Positions 1-9,100 of a DNA stretch of 64,000 nucleotides are shown here, piece after piece. The DNA comes from Planctomycetota bacterium (GTDB lineage: Bacteria > Planctomycetota > UBA1135). The DNA lies in NCBI GenBank assembly GCA_008501825.1, contig QQUA01000023.1, positions 248,001-312,000 on the forward strand, in the 5' to 3' direction. The translations under genes and the position numbers were made by a program. Numbering within the stretch: the stretch's first letter is position 1; the number at the start of each line of letters is the position of its first letter. Below the pieces are notes generated by a model. The model was given only the letters and a program-made list of their open reading frames with translations. It did not search any database and was not told the origin of the DNA.

Positions 1-165
1 AAACTTCCGGCGGAGGATAGCTGCACCGTATTCCAGCCCGAGGCGCCGATCATTTACGGCCGCCACGAAGAAGTGGAAGCCGCGGAAGCCGGGCTGGATC
101 TGGATACACTAACGGCGGAGGCCGTGCGAGGGACCGAGCGGCTTCGCATCCCAGAGGACTCATGA
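1..165 (+). CDS. C-terminal end of an unidentified protein (partial)
   Basis: Frame 1 is open from the first base to a TGA at 163-165 and gives 54 residues ending in ...RLRIPEDS. The fragment is acidic and has no motif I recognise. Its stop overlaps the next start in an ATGA arrangement (ATG at 162), which suggests translational coupling with the downstream lipoprotein gene and argues that the frame is genuinely coding. Function cannot be assigned from this tail. Confidence 0.6.
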   Translation, partial: KLPAEDSCTVFQPEAPIIYGRHEEVEAAEAGLDLDTLTAEAVRGTERLRIPEDS

Positions 166-926
166 AACATTCCCGACTCCTGGTCGGCGCCCTCGGCGCC
201 CTTCTTCTCCTGCCGGCTTGTTTCGGTCAAAAAGCTCCAAAGGAACGGCCGATCGCCGAAACCACCAAGGCCGGAGAAGGCGCGCAAGCCGCCACCGGCA
301 ATGTGAAGGCGCCGCCGCCCCTGCCGGATCCCAAACCGGATGAAACCCAGTATGTGAATTGGATTCGCGACAACAGCGGAAACCCGCTTATGGGGGTCCG
401 ATGCGCCATCATGAACCAAAAGCCGGAAGCCTTGTACATGCGGGAACCGGTGCGAGCGCACGTGGACTATGAGTACAAAACGCCGGCCCATGGCCGATTC
501 GCGGCTGCGATTAAATCGGATGGCAAGCCCAGATACCTCTGGGTTGCCGGCCGCGGCATCGAGCCGGCGATCTACGAATTGCCCGCTGCCGCCGCCGGTC
601 AGCGTTTCGAAAAGAGCGTGGCCTTGACCGTTAAGCCGGTGATGAACCTGAAGGTGGTGGACCACCAGGGTTACAACTGCCGCAACGCCATCGTGACCGT
701 CAAAGCCAACCGCCGAGCCCCGAACTCCGGCAATACCGAACGGGCCAATAGCTTGGGCAAGGTCACGGTCACCCGCAACGCCGGCACTTGGTTCATCATC
801 GCCAACAAGGAAAACGGGACTTGCCGAAAATATATGCCCAACTTCCAATGGGACGGCAGCCCGGATGAAATCGTCATCACCTTGCCGGAAAAATCGGAAA
901 AGGCTCCTGCTCCCACTGGAGAGTAG
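162..926 (+). CDS. Hypothetical exported lipoprotein
   Basis: A 254-residue protein. Residues 1-20 form a lipoprotein signal: a short basic start (MKHSR), a hydrophobic Leu/Ala/Gly stretch and a lipobox LLPAC with the acylated Cys at residue 20. Residues 25-60 are a low-complexity Pro/Ala/Lys linker. Residues 65-245 look like a small beta-rich domain, with phrases such as 'NSGNPLMGVRCAIMN' resembling carboxypeptidase-regulatory or Ig-like folds. I do not recognise a family and assign no enzyme role. Its start codon overlaps the preceding stop by 4 bp, and it converges on tRNA-Asp and mazG on the other strand. A lipid-anchored envelope protein is the safest description. Confidence 0.7.
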   Translation: MKHSRLLVGALGALLLLPACFGQKAPKERPIAETTKAGEGAQAATGNVKAPPPLPDPKPDETQYVNWIRDNSGNPLMGVRCAIMNQKPEALYMREPVRAHVDYEYKTPAHGRFAAAIKSDGKPRYLWVAGRGIEPAIYELPAAAAGQRFEKSVALTVKPVMNLKVVDHQGYNCRNAIVTVKANRRAPNSGNTERANSLGKVTVTRNAGTWFIIANKENGTCRKYMPNFQWDGSPDEIVITLPEKSEKAPAPTGE

Positions 927-960
927 GTCGCCGACTCGGTCGCCAGGTTCGACCGAAGCC

Positions 961-994
961 AAAAAGAACAACCCGGTGCGTAAAGCACCGGGTT
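961..994 (-). terminator. Intrinsic terminator downstream of tRNA-Asp
   Basis: A perfect 10-bp stem (970-979 with 985-994, loop 980-984) is followed on the minus strand by a T-rich run (complement of 961-968). It lies 11 bp beyond the 3' end of tRNA-Asp and so probably ends that transcript. It may also act weakly on the converging lipoprotein gene. Confidence 0.75.
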
Positions 995-1004
995 GCTTGA
1001 TTGT

Positions 1005-1081
1005 TGGCGAGGGTGACGGGGCTCGAACCCGCAACCACCAGATCGACAGTCTGGTACGCTGACCAATTGCGCCACACCCCC
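1005..1081 (-). tRNA. tRNA-Asp (anticodon GTC)
   Basis: The minus strand folds into a complete 77-nt cloverleaf. It has a 7-bp acceptor stem with one G-T pair, a 4-bp D stem with the GG-containing D loop, an anticodon stem CCAGA/TCTGG around loop CTGTCGA (anticodon GTC), a 5-bp T stem and the invariant TTCGAAC loop. The discriminator base is G73, a known aspartate identity element, and the 3' CCA is encoded. The gene lies 47 bp downstream of mazG on the same strand and is followed by a strong terminator. Confidence 0.96.
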
Positions 1082-1128
1082 GCTGAAGGGACGGAAAGTA
1101 TAGGAGGCGATGGCAGGCCTCGCAAGTC

Positions 1129-1992
1129 CTAGGCAGAGCGGTTTTCGGGCCCGCTGGCACCTCCTCCCGGCCCGTCTTCGGGACCATCCTGGAAGCGTTT
1201 TTTGGCCTCTTCCCAGAGTTGATCCATCTCTTCCAAGCTGGCTTCCGACCAGGGTTTTTGCAATTGTTCTTCGATGTAACGAAAGCGCCGGCCGAATCGC
1301 TCGATGGTTCCGCGAAGGGCCAATTCCGGCTCCAGCTTGAGTTTGCGGGCCACGTTCACGATCGAAAAAAGCAGGTCGCCCAGTTCTCGGGAAGCGGCGT
1401 CGCGGTCGCCTTTTTCCACCGCCTCTTGGAATTCCTGCCACTCTTCTTCCACCTTGTGGGCCGGTCCCTTCAAGTCCGGCCAATCGAAGCCGGCATTGGC
1501 AGCTTTTTCACCGACCCGATACGCCCGCAACAAAGCCGGAAGACTGTTCGGCACTCCGGATAAAACCGATAGATCATCGCCCTTTTCTTCTTTTTCCCGG
1601 CGCTTGATCGCTTCCCAATTGCGCAGGACTTGGCCGCTGCCATCCACTTCCACTTCGCCGTAAACGTGGGGGTGGCGTCGAATCAATTTGGCGGTAATGG
1701 AACGAGCCACGTCCGCCGTATCGAAACCTCGATCCTCCGACGCCACTCGCGCAACCATGAAAATGCCCATCAACAAATCGCCCAATTCGTCCCGGGTCCC
1801 CTCCATATCGCCGCGAGCCACGGCGTCGGCCATCTCATGGCATTCCTCGACCAAATGCGGAGCGAGGCTTTCCACACTCTGTTTCGCGTCCCAGGGACAG
1901 CCGCCGGGAGAACGAAGCGTATCGATCACTTGCAGCAACCGTTTCAAAGCCTGCAAAGATTCCGCCGGTACGGCTTTCTCTTGAAGTCCCAT
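1129..1992 (-). CDS. mazG: Nucleoside triphosphate pyrophosphohydrolase MazG
   Basis: A 287-residue cytoplasmic house-cleaning enzyme that hydrolyses (d)NTPs to the monophosphate and pyrophosphate. The family hallmarks are present: 'GCPWD' at 31-35, then a metal-binding EE..E helix (E49, E50, E53) paired with E69 and D72 in 'RDELGDLL'. A second MazG repeat carries 'VEEEWQEFQEA' and 'SRELGDLLFS'. Two tandem domains and a length near 270-290 match the long MazG class. The C-terminal 20 residues are a Gly/Glu/Pro-rich tail. It starts at ATG 1992, about 45 bp downstream of the sulfur-enzyme gene on the same strand. Confidence 0.95.
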   Translation of the reverse strand: MGLQEKAVPAESLQALKRLLQVIDTLRSPGGCPWDAKQSVESLAPHLVEECHEMADAVARGDMEGTRDELGDLLMGIFMVARVASEDRGFDTADVARSITAKLIRRHPHVYGEVEVDGSGQVLRNWEAIKRREKEEKGDDLSVLSGVPNSLPALLRAYRVGEKAANAGFDWPDLKGPAHKVEEEWQEFQEAVEKGDRDAASRELGDLLFSIVNVARKLKLEPELALRGTIERFGRRFRYIEEQLQKPWSEASLEEMDQLWEEAKKRFQDGPEDGPGGGASGPENRSA

Positions 1993-2037
1993 GTCCTGAT
2001 GCTCTATCCAGCTTGTCTTTAACCAGTCGGCTTGCCC

Positions 2038-3441
2038 TTAACAGGTCGAGGCTTGCTGCAACCAAGCTCCCATACCACCGCGCAAGTCCGCCGTTTCCAC
2101 CGGCGGTCGGCCATGCCGTTCGGCTTCCTGCAACACGCTGGCGGCGATCATGGAGCGATAACCGCCGGCACAAACCATCACCACTTCTCTTCCTTGCGGG
2201 ACCTCATCGAGACGCCCGCCCAATTGCCCGAGAGGAATGAACAAGCTGCCTTCAATCTGGCTTTGTTGCCGCTCTCCCGGCTGGCGCACATCCAAAACAA
2301 TAGGCGGATCGACTTTGCCTAAGCGTTGGCGCAAGGCGTCCGGATCGTAGCGGGAAACGCTTTGCAGCAACTCCGGCCGCTGTTTCATGGCTTGTTCTAC
2401 TCCTTCGAATACGCCGGCCACCGGTTCCAAACCGATGCGCCCCAAGCGCATGACGGCTTCTTCGCTGCGCCCGGGATCGGCCAACACCACGATCGGGCGT
2501 TGGCGGTCCAACACCGATCCGGCCCAGGTGGCGAACTTCCCGCCCAATCCTACGTTGAGGCTACCTTGGATATGACCGGCGGCAAAGGTTTCCGGATCCC
2601 GGGTATCCAAAAGCTGAGCGCCGGCTTGTTGCTGTTGCAACACAGCTTCCAAAGTCAAATGGTTTCGCGCCGCCTCCATGCTTTGATCCAAGGTTGGATG
2701 CACTTCCCGGTTCAAATTGGCGGCAAAGGGGAAATAGGCCGGAGCCGGCGGTTGGTCGGCGGAAACCATTTCAATAAAGGCTTCCCGACTCATGGATTGC
2801 AAAGCATAGTTCAAACGCCGTTGCTCGCCGATGGTGGAAACGGTTTCCTGGCTTAAACTTTTCCCGCACAAAGATCCGGCTCCGTGAGCGGGATAGACCA
2901 GAGTGCTATCCGGCAACTTCATCAACTTGTCGTGCAAAGAATCGTAAAGCATTCCGGCCAAAGCCTCGGCGCTGACGCCGACCGAAGCCAGCAGATCCGG
3001 TCGCCCAACGTCACCGATAAATAAAGTATCCCCCGTAAAGACCGCATGCGGTTCGGCCTCGACCTGACTTTCATCGCTCAATACGATGCTGATCCCTTCG
3101 GGCGTATGCCCCGGGGTTTCCAAGAAATCGAAGCGCAGCTTGCCCAAGGCCAAGGAGCCGCCGTCTTGCATGACTTCGGCCGGATATTCGGCTTGCCCTC
3201 GGCGACCGAGATAAATGTTGGCTCCGGTTTTTTGTTGCAATTCCAAGTGCCCGGCCACGAAATCAGCGTGGAAGTGAGTCAATAAGACGTGGCGTATTTT
3301 CACCCCAAGGGATTTCGCATCGTGCAGGTATTGATCGATGTCCCTTTGCGGATCGATCACCACAGCGCTGGCGCTGCCTTCATCGGCGATCAGATAAGAC
3401 GCGTGGGACAAACAGGCCAAGTAGTACTGCTTGAGGATCAT
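2038..3441 (-). CDS. MBL-fold hydrolase with two rhodanese domains (persulfide dioxygenase-like)
   Basis: A 467-residue protein. Residues 1-210 are a metallo-beta-lactamase domain of the ETHE1/glyoxalase II type, with the metal motif 'THFHADFVAGH', a later 'GHTPEG', and 'FTGDTLFIGDVGRPDL' supplying the bridging Asp. Two rhodanese domains follow (about 255-345 and 360-460). The second keeps an active-site loop with Cys ('VCAGGYRS'). The first has Asp-Pro-Gly where that Cys would be and is probably non-catalytic. The family oxidises glutathione or related persulfides and moves sulfane sulfur in the cytoplasm; the exact substrate here is unknown. No signal peptide is evident. Confidence 0.88.
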   Translation of the reverse strand: MILKQYYLACLSHASYLIADEGSASAVVIDPQRDIDQYLHDAKSLGVKIRHVLLTHFHADFVAGHLELQQKTGANIYLGRRGQAEYPAEVMQDGGSLALGKLRFDFLETPGHTPEGISIVLSDESQVEAEPHAVFTGDTLFIGDVGRPDLLASVGVSAEALAGMLYDSLHDKLMKLPDSTLVYPAHGAGSLCGKSLSQETVSTIGEQRRLNYALQSMSREAFIEMVSADQPPAPAYFPFAANLNREVHPTLDQSMEAARNHLTLEAVLQQQQAGAQLLDTRDPETFAAGHIQGSLNVGLGGKFATWAGSVLDRQRPIVVLADPGRSEEAVMRLGRIGLEPVAGVFEGVEQAMKQRPELLQSVSRYDPDALRQRLGKVDPPIVLDVRQPGERQQSQIEGSLFIPLGQLGGRLDEVPQGREVVMVCAGGYRSMIAASVLQEAERHGRPPVETADLRGGMGAWLQQASTC

Positions 3442-3529
3442 GGTGCCGGTGGAAGCCGAAGTGCCGTAAGTGGCGTTAGAGTTCAGAAGGAATTTCGGAA
3501 CCGGACTCGGCGGAACCGAAGTCGGGCCC

Positions 3530-4210
3530 CTAAGCCTCTTTCAAGCCGAGTTGGCGTTCGGCTTGGTAACGCAGTCGGCAAGCGTCACAAGCCCGGCACG
3601 GGCTGCCGTCCGCAGCCGGGTCATAGCAGGATACGGTCTGATCCACGGGAATCCCGAAATCCAGGGCCATTTGCAAAATCTCCACCTTGCTCTTTTGTTG
3701 CAAAGGCGTGTGGATTTGGATCGGCTTGCCTTCCACCCCCACCCGGGTAGCCAAGTCGGCGCAATGCCGAAAGGCGTCCAAAAATTCCGGCCGGCAATCG
3801 GGATAACCGGAGTAATCCAAGGCGTTGACGCCGATGCCTAGATCCTGAGCGCCCCGAGCTTCGGCAAAGGCCAGAGCGATCGAAAGAAAGATCAGGTTGC
3901 GGGCGGGAACGTAGGTCACCGGGATATCCGGCGCCACTTCCGCCTCCGGGTGGTCGGCTTTGGGAACTTCGATCGAGGAAGTCAAAGCCGAGCCGCCGAT
4001 GGCCCGCAAGTCCAGCGGCTGAATCAAATGTTCTTCGACTCGAAAGTGTTCGGCCAGACGCCTCGCCGCTTCAAGCTCCACTCGATGGCGTTGGCCATAG
4101 TCCAAAGTCAGGGCTCGCAAACCGAAACCGCGCTGCTGCAACCAAGCCGCCACCACGGCGGAATCCAAGCCTCCGGACAGCAAAACGACGGCGGGCGGTC
4201 TGTTGGCCAC
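3530..4210 (-). CDS. queC: 7-cyano-7-deazaguanine synthase QueC
   Basis: A 226-residue enzyme of queuosine biosynthesis that converts 7-carboxy-7-deazaguanine to preQ0 using ATP and ammonia. It has the PP-loop 'SGGLDS' at 12-17, the family signature 'ALTLDYGQRHRVEL', and a C-terminal zinc site with Cys195, Cys205, Cys208 and Cys211. 'NALDYSGYPDCRPEF' is also typical. The best start is a GTG at 4210; no in-frame ATG lies nearby. Other queuosine genes are not in the window. No preQ1 aptamer was recognisable upstream. Confidence 0.95.
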   Translation of the reverse strand: MANRPPAVVLLSGGLDSAVVAAWLQQRGFGLRALTLDYGQRHRVELEAARRLAEHFRVEEHLIQPLDLRAIGGSALTSSIEVPKADHPEAEVAPDIPVTYVPARNLIFLSIALAFAEARGAQDLGIGVNALDYSGYPDCRPEFLDAFRHCADLATRVGVEGKPIQIHTPLQQKSKVEILQMALDFGIPVDQTVSCYDPAADGSPCRACDACRLRYQAERQLGLKEA

Positions 4211-4321
4211 GGGCGATCGGGAAGCCGATTCAGGTTTCAGGTAGATTACGGGACTGGCCTGGGCTTGAAGCCCCCTTCAGACGGCCTAATGCTACCCAAC
4301 CGTTCCCCCCAACGCGAAACC

Positions 4322-5362
4322 ATGAGCGAAGTCACGGAAGCGGAAGTTCTGCAAGCCCTTCGGGCGGTTCAAGACCCCGACCTGCACAAGGACGTGGTCA
4401 GCTTAGGCTTTGTCAAAGACGTCAAGATCTGCGGCCCTGCGGTTAAATTCACTCTGGAATTGACCACCCCGGCGTGCCCGGTCAAGGATCAACTCAAGGA
4501 ACAAGCTCGACAGGCGGTCGCCGCCCTGGACGGTGTGGAAACGGTCAACGTCAATTTGACCGCCCAGGTAAAGAGTTCCTTGGGGCCGAGCGATTTGCTT
4601 GGCGATCGAGTCCGCAACGTCATCGCCGTCACCAGCGGCAAAGGCGGGGTCGGCAAAAGCACCTGCGCGGTGAATCTGGCCGTGGCGCTGGCTCGGCAAG
4701 GCGCCAAAGTCGGTTTGCTGGATGCCGACGTTTACGGTCCCAACGTACCGATCATGATGGGCATCGAAGGCCGGCCTTCCCCGGGAACGAACCAGAAGAT
4801 CGCGCCGAAAGAAGCCCATGGGGTCAAGACCATGTCGATCGGCTACATGGTGGAAGACGGCACCCCGGTGATGTGGCGCGGCCCGATGTTGCACCGAGCC
4901 TTGGAGCAATTTCTCCAAGACGTGGATTGGGGAGAATTGGATTACCTTTTGGTCGACATGCCGCCGGGCACCGGGGACGCTCAAATTTCCCTGGCCCAAT
5001 TGGTGCCGATGACCGGGGCGGTCGTGGTCACCATGCCGCAAGAAGTTTCCTTGACCGACGTGCGCCGCGCCATCGCCATGTGCCAGCAAGTGAAATGCGA
5101 AATCCTCGGCGTGATCGAGAACATGAGCGGCGAGGTGTTCGGACGGGGCGGCGGCCATAAAACCGCCGAAGCCTTCGGCGTCCCCCTCCTCGGGGAAGTG
5201 GAATTGGATCCCAAAATCCGAGCCGGCGGCGATCGCGGCGAACCGATCACCATCTCCGACCCCGATACCGAGGCGGGCCGCCGTTTCGCTCACATCGCCG
5301 GCCAGATGGCGGCCAAAGTCGCCACCCGCCAAATCCAAAGCCTGCCGGTTTTGGAAGTTTGA
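4322..5362 (+). CDS. mrp: Mrp/ApbC-type iron-sulfur cluster carrier ATPase
   Basis: A 346-residue cytoplasmic P-loop ATPase that binds and transfers Fe-S clusters. Residues 1-95 are a MIP18/DUF59 domain, with 'VQDPDLHKDVVSLGF' and 'TTPACPVKD'. The deviant Walker A 'GKGGVGKS' is at 106-113, and 'DADVYGPNVP' and 'DMPPGTGD' follow. Oddly, the usual CxxC after 'ENMS', which holds the bridging cluster, is absent: the sequence reads 'ENMSGEVFGRGGG'. I chose ATG 4322; an in-frame ATG at 4289 would add 11 residues with no family match. It is transcribed divergently from queC and followed by a strong terminator. Confidence 0.93.
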   Translation: MSEVTEAEVLQALRAVQDPDLHKDVVSLGFVKDVKICGPAVKFTLELTTPACPVKDQLKEQARQAVAALDGVETVNVNLTAQVKSSLGPSDLLGDRVRNVIAVTSGKGGVGKSTCAVNLAVALARQGAKVGLLDADVYGPNVPIMMGIEGRPSPGTNQKIAPKEAHGVKTMSIGYMVEDGTPVMWRGPMLHRALEQFLQDVDWGELDYLLVDMPPGTGDAQISLAQLVPMTGAVVVTMPQEVSLTDVRRAIAMCQQVKCEILGVIENMSGEVFGRGGGHKTAEAFGVPLLGEVELDPKIRAGGDRGEPITISDPDTEAGRRFAHIAGQMAAKVATRQIQSLPVLEV

Positions 5363-5418
5363 GTCGCGACGCCGGCAGCCGGTACCCAAAAGGTCTCGGG
5401 TATACTGGTTGCAGGTCC

Positions 5419-5463
5419 CCCCGTTGCGCCGGATTTCCGTGCGCAGCGGGGTTTCTTTGTTTC
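5419..5463 (+). terminator. Intrinsic terminator after mrp
   Basis: An 11-bp stem with one mismatch (5419-5429 with 5441-5451, loop 5430-5440) is followed by a T-rich tail at 5452-5463. It sits between mrp and the large repeat protein and separates their transcripts. Confidence 0.8.
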
Positions 5464-5476
5464 CGGACCCTCAACG

Positions 5477-8400
5477 ATGCGAAAAACCCTCCCTGTTCTG
5501 GCCATTTTGCTGGTCATCGCCGCCTTGGTTTGGATTTTGAGCCAAGATGCCGGCGACGTAACCCCGCTTCCGGAAAACACCCCGGCGACGCCGGCGCAAA
5601 GGCTGGACGAAGATTCCGAACCGGAAGTCGCCTTGCCCCGCAACCGCAGCCTTGCGGAAGAGGAACAAGCGGTGGCCTACGACAACCGCCGGATCAAGAC
5701 CGGCCAGGGAAACTTCGGCTTGTTCGGCACGGTGGTCAACGAACAGGGTGAACCGGTTCCGGAAGCCTGGGTGGCGGCTTATTCGATGCCCTTTCCGCTG
5801 ATGGATTTTCAAATGGATTTCGCCGAAATCCTGGAGAAGCCTCTGAATTTCGAGTTGGAGCCGTTAGCTTCCACTCGGGCCGACAAGGATGGAAAGTTTC
5901 AGTTAGGCGGAGTTCCCGGTCGCAACGTCTTTTTGACCGCTCGGGCTTATCAGCAGTTGACCCCTCGCCGGCAACCGATTTCCATCACCGACTTGGACGA
6001 CCCGGAAGGGGTGGTGGTCCGAACTCGAAAAGCCGCCTCCCTGCAAGGCGAGGTGGTTGACGCTCAAGGTCATCCGGTGGCCGGAGCGGAAGTCATCATT
6101 GGACCGGGCTTGAAATATCTGATCGCATCCTTTCGCAATCGAAACTTCTTCATGGAGCGGACCTTTACCGGGCCCGACGGTCGTTTTGTAGTGGAAGCGG
6201 TCCCGGCCCAAGCCACTTTGGGCATCCACGCTTTGAGTGACGGCATTCGCACCGGTTTAACTGATTTCGGTCCCTTGAGCCCGGGAAGCGACGGCTTCGG
6301 CAAGGTTCAATTAGACGAGTTGGGTGATTTGTCCGGCCAAGTGGTGGACATGGACGGCGAAGGCCTTTCCGGGGCCACGGTTTTGGCCCTGCCCTTGGAT
6401 TTCCGCAAAGTGGTTCCCTTTGTTCGCGATCCGATGGCTTGGACCACCGACTCGGGAGCCGGCGGCAAATACCAATTCGCCTCATTGCCGGAAGGGAACT
6501 ATTTATTGCTGGCTCAAGGCCGCCACGGTCGTTCCGCCCCCTACCAGGCCTTCGTACGCGGTCCGGGCTCGGTCGCCGAACCGGTGGCCCTGGACACCCG
6601 CACTTGGATCGAGGGCCGGGTTTTGGATACCGAAGCCCAACCCATTCCCAGAGCCAAGGTCCAGCTCAGCAGCATTCCGGAAAAGAAGGGCGCCGACGAC
6701 AACCCCGGCGGCCGGAATCCGTTTGGCGAAGGCGGCATGTGGGTGGAAGCCGCCCGCGAAATCCTTCCCGAGTTGCTGACCGAAAGCACCGAGGTTTTCA
6801 CCGACAACCAAGGGCGCTTCAAGATTCCGGCCTGGCGCCGAGCCCGGCTGCGGGTGGAAGCGCCGGGTTACGTCGACGGCGACTTCCGTTTGAAGGAATT
6901 GGAAGAAGGCAAAGATCCCATCCTGGTCCTTTACAAACCCTCCGGGGTGGAAGGAGTGGTGATCGATTCCGATGCCAGCAAACCGGTTCGCTTCTACCTG
7001 ATTCGCGGCGAGATGTCGCGCCGTTCCAATTCCAGGGAGGTGCGAGCGGTGGCGGCGCGGGAAGCCATGACCGAAACCCAGGTGGAACAGGAAATGGCCG
7101 AGGAAGCAGCTCAAGCCGCCCCGCAATCCGCCTTGGAAGCGGTCAAAGCCGAAAACGAACAACTGCTCTACGCCGCCGGATCTTGGCGGGCCAATTTGGA
7201 AGCGGTTCATTTCTGCGAAGATCCCCGCGGCAAGTTCAAACTACACAATCTTCCTCCGGGCAATTGGCGCTTGAAAGTTCGGGCGGAAGACTATGCCACC
7301 GAAACGGTGCGCAACATCGAACTGGAAGCCGGCAAGATTCGAAAAGGCGTGGTGGTCAACCTGCGCCGCGGAGCCAGCGTTTCCGGGCAAGTCATCGCCG
7401 CCGATACCAAAGAACCGGTCGCCAACGCGGTGGTCACCGTCGGCCGCGGAGAAGAATCCGGCTTTACCGCTTTGTTGCAAGGTTTGGACGAAGATACGGC
7501 TTACACCGAAGCGGATGCCCAAGGCTATTTCACCGTGCAAGGCGTCCGCAAAGGAAGCGACCACGTAACCGCCTTAGCGGGGAATTTCGCCGCCACTTCG
7601 GTTCCGATTCCGGCGGTGGAGGCCGATGAAAAACGGGAGAAGGTCTTGGTGGAAATGCCCTTGGGCGGCACTTTGACCGGCATCGTCCGCGATCGCCACG
7701 GCAACCCTTTGCCCGGCCGCATGGTCGGAGCCATGTCGCCGCAAGCCAAAGATCTTCAACAAACCGCCACCGACAAAGACGGGCGCTACACCATGAGCCA
7801 CATGCGGCAAGGCTCCTATTTCATGCTCACCGCTTCTTTGGATGACGATTCCCTGTTTTCCGGCGACATGATGAGCATGTTGACTTCTTCTCGCATCGTC
7901 ACCGCTTACGTTAAAGAAGGAGAAGTCACGGTGGTCGACATCGTCGATCCTTCCGCCGGAGGCTGCAAGCTCAGCGGTACTTTGACCCGCAAGGGAATCC
8001 CGGTGGTCGGCGCCAACATCGTGGCCATGGCCAAGGAGCGGGAAGGCTTGTTTGATTTTCGCCTGGCCACCGCCCGAACCGACGGCGACGGCCGCTTCGC
8101 TTTCAAGAGCCTGGCCCCGGGCGAGTACGTTTTCAACGTAGAGTCCAAACCTTGGCGCGGCCGCATGGACGTCGAGATTCCTGATTTCCCCGAGTTTCAG
8201 CTTTACCTGGAAGTACCGAAGACCGAGGTCAGCGGCCAGGTGGTCGCCGAGGCTACCGGGGAAGCTTTAGAGGACGTCATGGTCATTCTGATTCAGGATG
8301 ATGCCGACGAATCCATGGGGATTTTCGGCGGCAACATGAAACGCCATTGGGCTTCGACCGATGAAAACGGCGAATATCGTTTTGAAGGCATTTCCCCGGG

Positions 8401-9100
8401 TTTGTATCACCTGGAAACCAGCCCTCGAAACTGGGGTTTGCAAAGAGAAGAAGGGCAACTGGCTTTAGGCAAAGCCAAGAGCGAGCCGTTTAACCTGATC
8501 GTCAACGAAATCCGCCGGGCCGACGTTTTGCGCTTGCCCCTCGCCGGAGTCATCGAAGTCAAGGTGGTGAATTCGGCCGGGGAAGACTTCAAGGGCGGCT
8601 TCCAACTGCGAGCCGTACCGGTCAATCAACCGGAAGTTGCTGACGAAGAAGATTGGTTCAGCGGCAATCGCGGTTGGGGCCGAAACGGCAGCGGGAAGAT
8701 CAACGGTTTGCAACCGGGAAGTTATGAAGTCGTGGTGGAAGCCGACGGTTACTCGCGCAAATCCAAGAAAGACGTCACCGTAGTGGAAGGCGAGACCACC
8801 CAAATTGAAGTGGTCATGGCCAAGGGAGTGGAACTCCGCGCCCGAGTTTTGGACGCCAACAATCGTCCGGTCGCCGCCGACCTCAAATTGCTCAATCAAG
8901 ACGGAGAAAAGGTCAATACCGGTTCCGGACTGCAGCTTCGCCTAGCCGGTTTGTTCGGCGGAAACGGTGACGGCGCGGTTCCGATCGGTACCTTCGATCC
9001 GGGCAACTACACCTTGGTCGCCGAATACGAAGGGGAAAAGCGCGAAGTCCCGGTGACTTTGATTGAAGGAGTGGACGAGGTGGTGGAGGTTAATTTTTAA
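5477..9100 (+). CDS. Large envelope protein with about 11 carboxypeptidase-regulatory-like repeats
   Basis: A 1207-residue protein. Residues 4-21 are a hydrophobic signal or anchor without an obvious cleavage site. The rest is built from beta-sandwich repeats of the CarboxypepD_reg type. Starts of repeats can be seen at phrases such as 'LFGTVVNEQGEPVPEAWV', 'LQGEVVDAQGHPVAGAEV', 'VSGQVIAADTKEPVANAV' and 'LTGIVRDRHGNPLPGRMV', usually followed by 'T D xx G x F' and 'xx G x Y' strands. I count eleven. There is no peptidase domain, no TonB plug and no C-terminal sorting motif. A structural or binding role on the periplasmic or outer face is inferred. Its 3' end overlaps the converging ggt gene by 11 bp. 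Confidence 0.82.
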   Translation: MRKTLPVLAILLVIAALVWILSQDAGDVTPLPENTPATPAQRLDEDSEPEVALPRNRSLAEEEQAVAYDNRRIKTGQGNFGLFGTVVNEQGEPVPEAWVAAYSMPFPLMDFQMDFAEILEKPLNFELEPLASTRADKDGKFQLGGVPGRNVFLTARAYQQLTPRRQPISITDLDDPEGVVVRTRKAASLQGEVVDAQGHPVAGAEVIIGPGLKYLIASFRNRNFFMERTFTGPDGRFVVEAVPAQATLGIHALSDGIRTGLTDFGPLSPGSDGFGKVQLDELGDLSGQVVDMDGEGLSGATVLALPLDFRKVVPFVRDPMAWTTDSGAGGKYQFASLPEGNYLLLAQGRHGRSAPYQAFVRGPGSVAEPVALDTRTWIEGRVLDTEAQPIPRAKVQLSSIPEKKGADDNPGGRNPFGEGGMWVEAAREILPELLTESTEVFTDNQGRFKIPAWRRARLRVEAPGYVDGDFRLKELEEGKDPILVLYKPSGVEGVVIDSDASKPVRFYLIRGEMSRRSNSREVRAVAAREAMTETQVEQEMAEEAAQAAPQSALEAVKAENEQLLYAAGSWRANLEAVHFCEDPRGKFKLHNLPPGNWRLKVRAEDYATETVRNIELEAGKIRKGVVVNLRRGASVSGQVIAADTKEPVANAVVTVGRGEESGFTALLQGLDEDTAYTEADAQGYFTVQGVRKGSDHVTALAGNFAATSVPIPAVEADEKREKVLVEMPLGGTLTGIVRDRHGNPLPGRMVGAMSPQAKDLQQTATDKDGRYTMSHMRQGSYFMLTASLDDDSLFSGDMMSMLTSSRIVTAYVKEGEVTVVDIVDPSAGGCKLSGTLTRKGIPVVGANIVAMAKEREGLFDFRLATARTDGDGRFAFKSLAPGEYVFNVESKPWRGRMDVEIPDFPEFQLYLEVPKTEVSGQVVAEATGEALEDVMVILIQDDADESMGIFGGNMKRHWASTDENGEYRFEGISPGLYHLETSPRNWGLQREEGQLALGKAKSEPFNLIVNEIRRADVLRLPLAGVIEVKVVNSAGEDFKGGFQLRAVPVNQPEVADEEDWFSGNRGWGRNGSGKINGLQPGSYEVVVEADGYSRKSKKDVTVVEGETTQIEVVMAKGVELRARVLDANNRPVAADLKLLNQDGEKVNTGSGLQLRLAGLFGGNGDGAVPIGTFDPGNYTLVAEYEGEKREVPVTLIEGVDEVVEVNF

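Noticed and set aside
4211..4321. Possible preQ1 riboswitch between queC and mrp
   Set aside because: No preQ1 aptamer consensus or A-rich tail was visible; a 13-base dyad near 4260 is too short to interpret.
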